64,000 nt of DNA from an uncultured Prevotellaceae bacterium (GTDB lineage: Bacteria; Bacteroidota; Bacteroidia; Bacteroidales; UBA3663): contig ONNR01000012.1 in NCBI GenBank assembly GCA_900319235.1, positions 1 through 64,000 of the forward strand, written 5' to 3'. Positions 8,246-16,647 of the stretch are shown here, piece by piece. Each line of letters begins with the position of its first letter. Positions within the stretch are counted from its first letter, which is position 1. The translations under genes were made by a program, and so were the position numbers. Below the pieces are notes generated by a model that worked only from the letters and a program-made list of their open reading frames with translations, was not told where the DNA came from and made no database searches.

Positions 8246-11200
8246 ATGAAATATTCCCTTTCCCTCCTCCTCATAGCCTCCCTGACACTCCAAGCGCAGG
8301 CAGCCATCCATGTCACCAACCTCAGCGTGGAAGGACGCAAGGACCAGCCTCTTGGACTGGACGTCGAAACGCCGCGCCTCGGCTGGCAGATTGTCGCCGA
8401 TGCAGGCGAACAGGATGTTGTGCAGACAGGATACCACATCCTCGTGGCCTCTTCGCCCGAATTGCTTGCCAACAACCAAGGTGACCTTTGGGATGCCACC
8501 GTGCAGAGTCCGCAAAGCCTGTGGGTCGATTATCTCGGCACGCCACTCCAAGCCAACCAGCGAGCCTATTGGAAAGTGCAGGTGACCTGCGAAAGGACGA
8601 AGGGCAAGAAGACCGTCACGGAGCAGAGCCCGTGGTCGGATGCCTCATCGTGGGGTGCAGGCATGCTGACCGGCGACAACTGGCGCGGCAACTGGATTGG
8701 CCTCGACTACGCCATGCCGTGGGACGTGGAGGACGTGCACTCACGCCTCTCGGCCCGTTACTACCGCACCACATTCGAGACGAAGGACAAGCAAGTGCGT
8801 CACGCCACGCTCCACATCGCCGGCCTCGGCCTCTACGAAGCCTTCGTCAATGGTCATCGCGTAGGTGATGCTCCCAATTCGGACAATAATGTAGGACAGC
8901 AGGTGCTTATGCCCGCTCCCACCGATTATCGTCGCTCCATCATCTACAACAGCTTCGACGTCACCCCCTACTTGCTCCCCTCAAACCCTTCGAACTCGAC
9001 CAACGGGAGCAACCCTTCGAACTCCTCAAACCTCTCAACCCCCTCAAACTGCTTGGCCGTCACCGTCTCCAACGGTCGCTACTATACCATGCAGCAGAAG
9101 AAGAAGCTCTACAAGATACCAACCTTCGGCTACCCCACGCTGCGTGCCAACCTCATCATCGAATATACCGACGGAACCCGCGACATCATCGCCACCAACG
9201 AGAAGACCTGGCGCATGACAGCCGACGGACCCATCCGCTCATCAAATGAATACGATGGAGAAATTTACGATGCGGGCAAGGCGTTTGAAAATTGGACCAT
9301 GGCTGACTTCGACGATAGCCAATGGCAGCAGCCCGAACGCAGCGCCCTGCCCATTGGCAAGATGCGCGGCAACACCACACCTCCGATGGTGGTGCAGGAA
9401 GTGCTCTACCCCCGTGACATACGTCTCACCGAGGACGGACGCATCCTGTTCGACTTCGGGCAGAACTTTGCCGGATGGATGCGCGTACCCATTGGACAAA
9501 TGGGCCTCAACAAGGGCGACACCCTGCGTCTGCGCTTTGCCGAAAAACTCGAAGCACCCATCGGTGCACCTTGGACCGAACAAGAATCTTGGAACAGCAA
9601 CGGCCCAGGCTATTGCCTCACCGACACTTCGCGCCTCTATGTCGAGAACCTGCGCAATGCCGAGGTCACCGATTACTACATCGCCAGCGGCCATGAGAAC
9701 GAGGACGAGACATGGGCTCCCCGCTTTACCTATCACGGCTTCCGTTTTGCCGAAATGGTGATTCTGCCCAACGCCAATCCCGAATACCCAGTCAGGAAGC
9801 GCATCAAGCCAAGAAACGGCAACAAATCACCTCTCTTGGCCCTTCTCGACCTCTCAAACCCCTCGAACCCTTCAAACTCCTCAAACCTTTCGAACTCCTC
9901 AAACCCCACTTCGCCCTTTCTGGGCGAAGTGGTGGGCGACCCGATGGAGACGCTCTACACCTTCGAGACCACCAATCCCGTGCTCAATCGCGTGGTGCAG
10001 AATGCGTTCTGGGGCGTTCGCTCCAACTATAAAGGTATGCCCGTCGATTGTCCACAGCGCGACGAGCGTCAGCCTTGGGTGGGCGACCATTCGATGGGCT
10101 GCTGGGGCGAAAGCTACCTGATGGACAACCATGCGCTCTATCTGAAATGGATGCAGGACCTCGAAGACTCACAGCGACCCGACGGAACCTTGCCCGGCGT
10201 GGCTCCCGCCTTCTGGAACTACTATAACGACGACATCACCTGGCCTTCGGTCTTCATTTTCGGCGCCGACATGCTCTACACTCAGTTTGGCGACATCGAG
10301 GCCATCCGTCGCCACTATCCCGCCATGCGTCGCTGGGTGATGCACTTCTGGCAGCAGCATCGTGACCCTGTGACGGGTGTTGTGAAGGCTGACAAATATG
10401 CCGACTGGTGCTGTCCACCCGAAGCACCCGAACTCATCCACAGCCAGGATCCCAATCGCGTGACCGATGGCGTACTCATCGGCTCGTGCTACCTCTACCG
10501 CCTCTTCCAAGATATGATGAAGTTCGACGACATCCTCATCCAGAAGCTGCAAGGTTGCTCCAACACCGAACGCTTGGCCCTGAATCGCCAAGGCCTCACC
10601 ATCGAACTGCTCGAAGCCGACAAGGCCGAATACCAGGCTTGCCGTGAGGCGCTGCGCGATGCCATAAACAACGTTTTCCTCCACGTCAAGACAAGTGCCG
10701 ACGATCCCAAGGCAGGACGCACACCCAGCTCGATGACAGGTCCCGGCAACCATATCCTTTATCCCGACTCTGTCTATTACAGCAACAATAGCGTCACGGC
10801 CAACCTCCTGCCATGGGCGTTCGGCATCGTTCCCGACGAACATGCTGCCACCGTCGAACGTTGGATCATGCGCAAGCATTTGCTCCTCCCTGGCGACACG
10901 CCCGAACTGCGCGGCATCGACGGACACATCCAGTGTGGCGTCATCGGCATGTCGTGGCTCCTACGCGGCCTGGCCGATATGGGACGTCAGGACCTCGCCT
11001 GGATGCTCGCCACCGTGAAAAGCTATCCCGGCTGGGGTTACATGGCCTTGCACGGAGCCACCACCATTTGGGAACTTTGGAATGGTGACACTGCCAATCC
11101 GCGCATGAATTCGGGCAACCACATCATGCTGCTCGGCGACCTCATCCCGTGGTGCATGGAGAACGTGGGTGGCATCAAGGCCAGCGCTCCCGGCTTCAAG

Positions 11201-12736
11201 GTCATCGACTTCTCGCCCAACTTCGAAGTGGAGGAACTCGACGAGGCTTCGGCCAGCTACAAGACACCCTACGGCTTGGTCGCCAGCCATTGGCGAAAGA
11301 CAGACCGCCAGCTCACGTGGGACATCACCATTCCCTGCAACGCGACCGGGCAAGTCACGCTGCCGTACAATGCCGTCTTGAAGTATTCTCGGAGTAATCC
11401 GAATACTCCGAATACTCAGAGCAACCCTCAAACCCTCACCCTTGGCTCCGGCACGCATCATCTCGTCTATGACCTCGACCCCGCCCTGCCCCTTCGCGAT
11501 TATTATAATGGTGGAGCCTACGAGCGCCAGTATGCCGACAGTCTCAGTCGCGATCGTGAGGGCATCATCTGCGACCAGTTCATCTATGACTTCCAGAAAG
11601 CCGCCCATCCTTCGTGCCACAGCGCATCCATCGCCGAACTCAAGAATGGCGACCTGCTCTGCACCTTCTTCCTCGGTGCGCGCGAAGGCGCTCCCGACGT
11701 CTGCATCTACACTTCGCGCAAACCCAAGGGCAAGGACCAGTGGGAACCTCTGCAACTCGTAGCCAATGGTGACCTGCGCGAAGGAGCAAAGACTTACGGC
11801 ACCGAAATCGACAGCACGCTCACCACGCCCATCGAGACGAATGTGAACCGCAAGGCATGCTACAACCCCGTGCTTTTCCAGATTCCCGGCGGCGACCTCC
11901 TGCTCTTCTACAAGATCGGAAAGAACGTGCGCGACTGGACGGGCTACATGATGCGTTCGAGCGACAACGGACACACGTGGAGCAATCCGCGTCAAGAGCT
12001 CGTCGCAACTGCCAATCCTGTTCCAAGCTCACAGCTCTCGCCTGTACAATGCAGCGACAGCCTGCTTGGTGCCATCAAGAACCAGCCCATCTATTTGCCC
12101 AAGGGCTTCCGTTGCGCTAATGGCACGGTGCTCCAGAAGGCTCGCATCCTCTCCCCTTCGAGCAAGGAGACAGGCACTGCATCGAAGGAGAAATCGGGAC
12201 AATGGCGCAGCTACATCGAGATGAGCGAAGACGACGGACAGACGTGGACGCTTTACGGTCCCGTTCCCGAAGAACCGAAGATCGGCACCATCCAACCTGC
12301 CCTGCTCGTTCATCAGGACGGACGCATACAGATGCTTTGCCGCACCCATCGGCCCAAGGACACCGAGAGTCACCTTGCCCGCATTGCCACAGCGTTCAGC
12401 GAGGATGGAGGACTCACCTGGGGACCAATGCGACTGCTCGACGACGTGCCCAACAACAACTCTGGCATCGATGCCGTGACGTTACCCGACGGAACGTTTG
12501 CAATGGTCTATAATCCCTTCTCGCTCGTTCCCGGACCCGACAAACCACTGCGTAATCCAACGTGCATCGCTACCAGCACTGACGGTATCACGTGGACACA
12601 CCGTCTCACGCTCGAATCTTCGCCCATCAGCCAGTACAGTTATCCGTCGCTGCTGCTTGGCAAAGATGGTACACTGCACGCCATCTACACTTGGCGCCGC
12701 CAGGGCATAAAATATCAGCAAATACAGCTCAAATAG
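8246..12736 (+). CDS. GH78 alpha-L-rhamnosidase fused to a sialidase-type beta-propeller
   Basis: Giant exported enzyme of 1496 residues with a signal peptide (LLLIASLTLQAQA). The front has rhamnosidase beta-sandwich modules. The GH78 (alpha/alpha)6 barrel covers about 555-1000 and has the family motifs VDCPQRDERQPWVGD (about 598) and TTIWELWNGD (about 939), which carry the presumed acid and base. A closing beta domain follows. From about 1108 to the end there is a second module with Asp boxes (SSDNGHTW, SEDDGQTW, SEDGGLTW, STDGITW), the signature of BNR/sialidase propellers. The enzyme would remove terminal rhamnose from plant or bacterial polysaccharide, and the propeller may act on a neighbouring sugar. 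Three low-complexity inserts interrupt the protein (see the repeats at 8981, 9850 and 11388). Confidence 0.88.
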   Translation: MKYSLSLLLIASLTLQAQAAIHVTNLSVEGRKDQPLGLDVETPRLGWQIVADAGEQDVVQTGYHILVASSPELLANNQGDLWDATVQSPQSLWVDYLGTPLQANQRAYWKVQVTCERTKGKKTVTEQSPWSDASSWGAGMLTGDNWRGNWIGLDYAMPWDVEDVHSRLSARYYRTTFETKDKQVRHATLHIAGLGLYEAFVNGHRVGDAPNSDNNVGQQVLMPAPTDYRRSIIYNSFDVTPYLLPSNPSNSTNGSNPSNSSNLSTPSNCLAVTVSNGRYYTMQQKKKLYKIPTFGYPTLRANLIIEYTDGTRDIIATNEKTWRMTADGPIRSSNEYDGEIYDAGKAFENWTMADFDDSQWQQPERSALPIGKMRGNTTPPMVVQEVLYPRDIRLTEDGRILFDFGQNFAGWMRVPIGQMGLNKGDTLRLRFAEKLEAPIGAPWTEQESWNSNGPGYCLTDTSRLYVENLRNAEVTDYYIASGHENEDETWAPRFTYHGFRFAEMVILPNANPEYPVRKRIKPRNGNKSPLLALLDLSNPSNPSNSSNLSNSSNPTSPFLGEVVGDPMETLYTFETTNPVLNRVVQNAFWGVRSNYKGMPVDCPQRDERQPWVGDHSMGCWGESYLMDNHALYLKWMQDLEDSQRPDGTLPGVAPAFWNYYNDDITWPSVFIFGADMLYTQFGDIEAIRRHYPAMRRWVMHFWQQHRDPVTGVVKADKYADWCCPPEAPELIHSQDPNRVTDGVLIGSCYLYRLFQDMMKFDDILIQKLQGCSNTERLALNRQGLTIELLEADKAEYQACREALRDAINNVFLHVKTSADDPKAGRTPSSMTGPGNHILYPDSVYYSNNSVTANLLPWAFGIVPDEHAATVERWIMRKHLLLPGDTPELRGIDGHIQCGVIGMSWLLRGLADMGRQDLAWMLATVKSYPGWGYMALHGATTIWELWNGDTANPRMNSGNHIMLLGDLIPWCMENVGGIKASAPGFKVIDFSPNFEVEELDEASASYKTPYGLVASHWRKTDRQLTWDITIPCNATGQVTLPYNAVLKYSRSNPNTPNTQSNPQTLTLGSGTHHLVYDLDPALPLRDYYNGGAYERQYADSLSRDREGIICDQFIYDFQKAAHPSCHSASIAELKNGDLLCTFFLGAREGAPDVCIYTSRKPKGKDQWEPLQLVANGDLREGAKTYGTEIDSTLTTPIETNVNRKACYNPVLFQIPGGDLLLFYKIGKNVRDWTGYMMRSSDNGHTWSNPRQELVATANPVPSSQLSPVQCSDSLLGAIKNQPIYLPKGFRCANGTVLQKARILSPSSKETGTASKEKSGQWRSYIEMSEDDGQTWTLYGPVPEEPKIGTIQPALLVHQDGRIQMLCRTHRPKDTESHLARIATAFSEDGGLTWGPMRLLDDVPNNNSGIDAVTLPDGTFAMVYNPFSLVPGPDKPLRNPTCIATSTDGITWTHRLTLESSPISQYSYPSLLLGKDGTLHAIYTWRRQGIKYQQIQLK
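8981..9050 (+). repeat. In-frame low-complexity insert 1 in the rhamnosidase gene
   Basis: Loose 9-bp repeats of the type CTCAAACCC / TTCGAACTC encode a Ser/Asn/Pro-rich linker (SNPSNSTNGSNPSNSSN) at about residues 246-268, between beta-sandwich segments. Confidence 0.85.
9850..9932 (+). repeat. In-frame low-complexity insert 2 plus hairpin in the rhamnosidase gene
   Basis: Repeats of the same 9-bp type at 9850-9907 encode LSNPSNPSNSSNLSNSSNP. They run straight into a perfect inverted repeat, CCACTTCGCCC at 9906-9916 and its complement at 9922-9932 with a 5-nt loop. The insert falls just before the catalytic barrel. Confidence 0.85.
11388..11440 (+). repeat. In-frame low-complexity insert 3 in the rhamnosidase gene
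   Basis: Repeats of about 9 bp (AATCCGAAT, ACTCCGAAT) encode RSNPNTPNTQSNPQ within the C-terminal beta domain of the rhamnosidase part. The start contains GGAGTA and its complement TACTCC. Confidence 0.7.
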
Positions 12737-12796
12737 ACCCATAGAAGGCCCCATTTGTAAAAAATCCTTAAAAAAAGAGATTTTTTGGATGAAATG

Positions 12797-12828
12797 TTTG
12801 GAGCGTTCGAAAAAAGTCCCTATCTTTG
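12797..12828 (+). promoter_or_regulatory. Bacteroidetes-type promoter for thioredoxin
   Basis: TTTG at 12797-12800 and TATCTTTG at 12821-12828, spacing 20 bp. The start codon is 114 bp downstream, so the transcript has a leader of roughly 105-110 nt. Confidence 0.75.
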
Positions 12829-12872
12829 CATCGTGAGTAATTCCACAAAACTTCATAAAATGAGAGAAAGGG

Positions 12873-12907
12873 CTGACGACTGTCGTGAGACGGGCGTCAG
12901 TTTTATT
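12873..12907 (+). promoter_or_regulatory. Hairpin plus T-rich tail in the thioredoxin leader
   Basis: CTGACG at 12873-12878 pairs with CGTCAG at 12895-12900, with an inner GTC/GAC pairing, and is followed by TTTTATT. It lies between the promoter and the ATG, so it could act as an attenuator or an mRNA-stability element. The role is inferred from structure and position only. Confidence 0.4.
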
Positions 12908-12942
12908 AAGAAAGTATTCCTAACGACTAAATAATTACTATT

Positions 12943-13257
12943 ATGGCAAAACAAATCACCGATCAGAATGCCAGCGAAATCCTGGCAAGTGACAAACTCG
13001 TAGTTATCGACTTCTGGGCAACATGGTGTGGCCCCTGCCAGCGTCTCACCCCCATCATCGAGCAGCTCGCCGAGGAGTATGAAGGCCGTGCAGAAATCTG
13101 CAAGTACAATGTGGATGAGGGCGAAGACCTCACCATCAAGTACGGCATCCGCAACATCCCCGTTGTCATGCTTATCAAGAATGGCGAAGTTGTCGGCAAG
13201 AAGGTTGGTCTCGCTGCCAAGGCAGACCTCCAGAAGCTGATTGACGCAAATCTTTAA
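12943..13257 (+). CDS. trxA: Thioredoxin
   Basis: Classic 104-residue thioredoxin that reduces disulfides in cytoplasmic proteins using thioredoxin reductase. The active site is ATWCGPC, with Cys29 and Cys32. The cis-Pro motif (RNIPVVMLIKNGE) and the full alpha/beta fold are present. There is no signal peptide, so it is cytoplasmic. It has its own promoter and a leader hairpin. It is separated from comB by a dispersed 10-bp-period repeat that may end the transcript. Confidence 0.96.
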   Translation: MAKQITDQNASEILASDKLVVIDFWATWCGPCQRLTPIIEQLAEEYEGRAEICKYNVDEGEDLTIKYGIRNIPVVMLIKNGEVVGKKVGLAAKADLQKLIDANL

Positions 13258-13261
13258 CAAG

Positions 13262-13405
13262 AGATTCTAAGGGATATTAAGGGATTCTAAGGGATATTTG
13301 GGGACGAATGTCAATTGAGTCCCTTATTCACCATATTAACAAGGCGATAGTATCGTCCCTTAATATCCCTTAATATCCCCAATATCCCTTAATATCCCTT
13401 AACTA
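13262..13405. repeat. Dispersed palindromic element with 10-bp period (copy A)
   Basis: The left arm has tandem TAAGGGATAT/TAAGGGATTC units. The core has GACGAATGT, GTCCCTTA and AGTATCGTCCC. The right arm has the complementary ATATCCCTTA units. The whole element of about 145 bp can fold back on itself. Related copies lie at 16648-16865 and 29030-29215. It occupies the trxA-comB gap. Confidence 0.85.
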
Positions 13406-13408
13406 ACA

Positions 13409-14122
13409 ATGCAAATCGAAATCTGTTTCTCTCCCAGCCTAATCCAACTCTATGAGCACCGCGACAGCGTCGTGGTGGTGACCGATGTGTTCCGTGCCAC
13501 CACAACCATCTGCACGGCTTTTGCCAACGGTGCATCCTATATCATCCCCGTGGCTACCGAACAGGAAGCACTTGCCTATAAGTCCTTGGGACACCTCGTG
13601 GGTGCTGAGCAGGCTACAGAACGCTGTTCGTTCGCTGATTTCGGTAACTCTCCTTCCGAATATTCCGTCGATAAGGTCAACGGCAAGGCCATCGTCTTTA
13701 TGACTACCAATGGAACAAAGGCCATCAAGGGCGCTGCCGACTGCTACCAACTGCTCATCGGTGCTTTCGTCAACCTGCGCGCCCTCACCGAACGCATTCT
13801 CTCCCTGGGCAAGGACGTGCTCATCGTCTGCTCGGGTGCCAACGGCCGCATCTGTCTTGAAGACTCGCTCTTTGCCGGAGCCCTCACCAGCACGCTGCTC
13901 GCCGAAGACGGTGTAGAAGCTGCCAGCGATGGCGCACGCATGGCCGTCGCCCTCTGGCATCAGGCGAACCGCGACTTCTCGAACATCCTCCTCCAGAGCG
14001 AACATGCCCGCCGCCTCATCCAGCATGGCTTCCGCTCCGACATCAACTACTGCCTGCGTCGCAGCATCTTCGGTGTCGTCCCTGAGCTCCAGGGCGACAA
14101 ACTCATCGTCCGCAAAGAATAA
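13409..14122 (+). CDS. comB: 2-phosphosulfolactate phosphatase family protein (ComB)
   Basis: Protein of 237 residues with the ComB family signature DVFRATTTICTA near the N-terminus and the conserved FMTTNGTKAI and CSGANGR motifs. In methanogens ComB hydrolyses 2-phosphosulfolactate in coenzyme M synthesis. Homologues are widespread in bacteria without coenzyme M, where the real substrate is uncertain. It is cytoplasmic. The stop lies 7 bp before the CvfB-like gene, so the two are probably co-transcribed. Confidence 0.85.
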   Translation: MQIEICFSPSLIQLYEHRDSVVVVTDVFRATTTICTAFANGASYIIPVATEQEALAYKSLGHLVGAEQATERCSFADFGNSPSEYSVDKVNGKAIVFMTTNGTKAIKGAADCYQLLIGAFVNLRALTERILSLGKDVLIVCSGANGRICLEDSLFAGALTSTLLAEDGVEAASDGARMAVALWHQANRDFSNILLQSEHARRLIQHGFRSDINYCLRRSIFGVVPELQGDKLIVRKE

Positions 14123-14129
14123 GAAAACC

Positions 14130-14972
14130 ATGGCACAATTAGGACAATACAATACGCTGAAAGTGGCAAAGATCGTTGACTTCGGCCTGTACCTCGATGG
14201 AGGCGAAGGGGTCGAGATACTCATGCCCAAACGCTACATGCCGCAGGACGTCAAGGTGGGCGACGAACTGAAGGTCTTCGTCTATCAAGACGCAGAGGCA
14301 CGTCTCATCGCCACCAACGAGCATCCCTACGCCACCGTGGGGCAGTTCGCCTATCTGAAAATCAACAGCGTGAACGCCGTCGGTGCCTTCGCCGACTGGG
14401 GCACGTCGAAAGAGCTGCTCATCCCCCATCGCGAACAGGCTCAGAAGATGGAGGAAGGCCGCCGATACATTATTTATATATATATCGACCAACTGTCGGG
14501 CCGCATCGTAGGCACTGGCAAGATCGACAAGCATTTGGGCAACGTGCCACCCGCCTACGAGGAAGGTCAGGAAGTCGAAGCTCTCGTCTGGAAGCAAACG
14601 AACCTCGGCTACAAGGTCATCATCAACCAACAACATGCCGGCCTTCTCTATCACAACCAGATCTTCCAGGAGATACGCATCGGTGAACGTCTGCGTGCCT
14701 GGGTCAAAGGTGTGCGCGAGGACGACAAGATCGACCTCAGCCTCCAGCCCATCGGCTATCGCCAGATGATCGACCCTGCCGAGGCTTCCATCCTCAAGGC
14801 ACTGCATCGCCGCAACGGTTTCCTGCCGCTCACTGATCATTCCACGCCCGAACTCATCGCCTCCGAGCTGCAGATGTCTAAGAAGACCTTCAAGAAGGCC
14901 ATCGGCGCCCTCTACAAGCAGCAGCGCATCTCCCTCCTCGCCAATGGCATCCAGCTGCTGGATGGAGAATAA
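14130..14972 (+). CDS. CvfB-like S1-domain RNA-binding protein
   Basis: Protein of 280 residues (start ATG at 14130, chosen because homology begins at MAQLGQYNTLKV; an upstream in-frame extension overlaps comB and is rejected). It has tandem S1/OB-like segments (YNTLKVAKIVDFGLYL, AYLKINSVNAVGAFADWG, VWKQTNLGYKVIINQQHAGL) and a C-terminal winged-helix-like section (ALHRRNGFLPLTDHSTPELI). This is the layout of the conserved virulence factor B family, which binds RNA and affects gene expression in staphylococci. It probably forms a two-gene operon with comB. Confidence 0.85.
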   Translation: MAQLGQYNTLKVAKIVDFGLYLDGGEGVEILMPKRYMPQDVKVGDELKVFVYQDAEARLIATNEHPYATVGQFAYLKINSVNAVGAFADWGTSKELLIPHREQAQKMEEGRRYIIYIYIDQLSGRIVGTGKIDKHLGNVPPAYEEGQEVEALVWKQTNLGYKVIINQQHAGLLYHNQIFQEIRIGERLRAWVKGVREDDKIDLSLQPIGYRQMIDPAEASILKALHRRNGFLPLTDHSTPELIASELQMSKKTFKKAIGALYKQQRISLLANGIQLLDGE

Positions 14973-14980
14973 TTTATTAG

Positions 14981-15190
14981 GTCACACAGAAATTTCACAG
15001 ATGAGAGCAGATCATTGTATGTCGTAAAGTAAAAATCTGTGTAAGTCTGTGAAATTCTGTGTGACAATCAAAATACCCCAAAACACAGTTTTTTTCAAGT
15101 CTCAAAAAAATCTGTGTAAATCTGTGGGATCTGTGTGACTTAAATATTCTCTGTGCAAAAAAAGCAGATGCAGAATCTGTGAGACAAAAG
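14981..15190. repeat. TCTGTGTGAC-type intergenic repeat with large inverted repeat
   Basis: GTCACACAG...TTTCACAGA at 14981-15001 is almost exactly complementary to 15046-15065. A second set of 10-bp-period TCTGTGTAAA units follows at about 15108-15140. It fills the gap between two convergent genes and may serve as a bidirectional transcription end. I see no gene here. Confidence 0.8.
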
Positions 15191-15198
15191 ACCTGCCA

Positions 15199-16638
15199 TC
15201 AGTGAGGATAAGCAAGAAACGGCAAGGTGATATCGACAAGGTGCTTGTAGCCTTCGACGTTCGGGTGCAGCTTGTCCTTCTGGTAATACGGCCCATAGTT
15301 GCTGTGCGTGAAGCCTGAGCGGCGAAAGAGGTCGAGGTATGGGACATCGTGCGCCTTGGCCCAATCGATCTGGGCATCGACGTAGTGACGCAGTCCGATG
15401 CTGTCGGTATAGAGCGTATCGTAGCCCGCCGCACCCTTATTGAAAATCGGCAACGTCGTAAACAGAAGAATCTCGGCATCGGGGTTCTTCTGTTTCAGTT
15501 TCTGATAGCTGTAGTTCATGCCGCCCAGCATGGTCGTGAGCTTCGCGGTGTCGAAGCCGTCGGCCTCGGTGTAGTCGCTGAGCGTGCCGATGGTGGCGCG
15601 ACCCTTCGAGAAGTCGTTGCTGGGCGACCAAAGCAGGTAGATGTCGTGCGGCTCATCGCGTCGGCAGCAGCAATCCACGGCATACTGCACGCCTCTCTCA
15701 TGCGTCGCCACGCTGTAACCAGCCCCATTGATGCCGTGGCCGAATAACGTGAGCTGCAGCTTCTCCTGCCAATAGAACTTGCAGCTGTCCGACTCCTCAA
15801 TGTTGCTGAACGAACCTCCGAAGATACCAAGACTCTTGCCGAAGTTGGGCGAGAGGGTGTAGTACAGATCCGAATTGACGTCAATCAAATAACCTGAATA
15901 TCGACTGATTGTACCCTGCTGTACGACAACATCGGTCACTGTCTTGGTAGCTAAAGTTTCATATTCTGCGTTATTTGCCCTCAAAATCAGGTTACCCACA
16001 TTACCTGAAGACGGAACAAACGTAAGCAAATCGAAGTTTTGTATCTTGTGTTCCTCCGAAGTGATCCGCTGTGAAATCTGCACTACATTCCCCATGCTGA
16101 TTCCAGTCATCGTCGCAAGGTCTAATCCATGACAAAGCCCTGAAGCCTGCAACTCGATCGTAGCCACCTGCGGTGGCCATCTGTCGAGGACTTCGACCTT
16201 CACATCAGCCACAACTAAGGGGAGTATGATAATTTCTTCCAAAGAGGTTTTGCCCACATCGATACTCATGCGGCAGGCCCAAACGCGACCAAGTCCTGTA
16301 GAATCATCATGCCATGTCAACTGTAGGTGCTCGGTATCAAATGATGACCATTTGTTCTCAGCGGCCACAAAATAGAATTCATGCACACCATAAGCCAACA
16401 TCATCACGAAAGGATCAAACGAGGACTTCTCCACGCATTTCACATCATTGCCAAATTTATCAATAATCAATAGATGAGCAGGTTCTGAAAGTCCACGTGT
16501 GAACGGAATCTGCTCAAATTCATTCACAGACAACTGGAATCTCAGTTCAACCTCTGATTCAATCATTTCATCAGTATGCTGTTGGCACGCTGAAAACAAA
16601 AACAAAAAACACAACAATGCTATCAGATCATACTTCAT
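15199..16638 (-). CDS. Lipoprotein: fimbrial-anchor-like N-terminus fused to SGNH/GDSL hydrolase
   Basis: The start was chosen at 16638 (MKYDLIAL) because nine extra upstream codons come from a dispersed repeat end and the lipobox (LFLFSAC) then sits at the usual distance. Mature protein about 460 residues. Residues about 25-255 are beta-rich and recall FimB/Mfa2-type fimbrillin-anchor proteins. The rest is an SGNH hydrolase with block I as LGIFGGSFSN, the LLWSPSNDF region, and the terminal KDKLHPNVEGYKHLV carrying the Asp/His pair. It is probably an outer-membrane esterase removing acyl groups from carbohydrate. The hydrolase assignment is firm; the front-domain assignment is tentative. Confidence 0.7.
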   Translation of the reverse strand: MKYDLIALLCFLFLFSACQQHTDEMIESEVELRFQLSVNEFEQIPFTRGLSEPAHLLIIDKFGNDVKCVEKSSFDPFVMMLAYGVHEFYFVAAENKWSSFDTEHLQLTWHDDSTGLGRVWACRMSIDVGKTSLEEIIILPLVVADVKVEVLDRWPPQVATIELQASGLCHGLDLATMTGISMGNVVQISQRITSEEHKIQNFDLLTFVPSSGNVGNLILRANNAEYETLATKTVTDVVVQQGTISRYSGYLIDVNSDLYYTLSPNFGKSLGIFGGSFSNIEESDSCKFYWQEKLQLTLFGHGINGAGYSVATHERGVQYAVDCCCRRDEPHDIYLLWSPSNDFSKGRATIGTLSDYTEADGFDTAKLTTMLGGMNYSYQKLKQKNPDAEILLFTTLPIFNKGAAGYDTLYTDSIGLRHYVDAQIDWAKAHDVPYLDLFRRSGFTHSNYGPYYQKDKLHPNVEGYKHLVDITLPFLAYPH

Positions 16639-16647
16639 TATCGTTAT

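Noticed and set aside
10961-11995. 344-residue open frame antisense to the rhamnosidase gene
   Set aside because: A shadow of a GC-rich codon pattern on the other strand; no recognisable domain, promoter or start context.
13929-14129. N-terminal extension of the CvfB-like gene overlapping comB
   Set aside because: Low-complexity Ser/Thr/Arg sequence typical of an out-of-frame reading; homology starts at the ATG at 14130.
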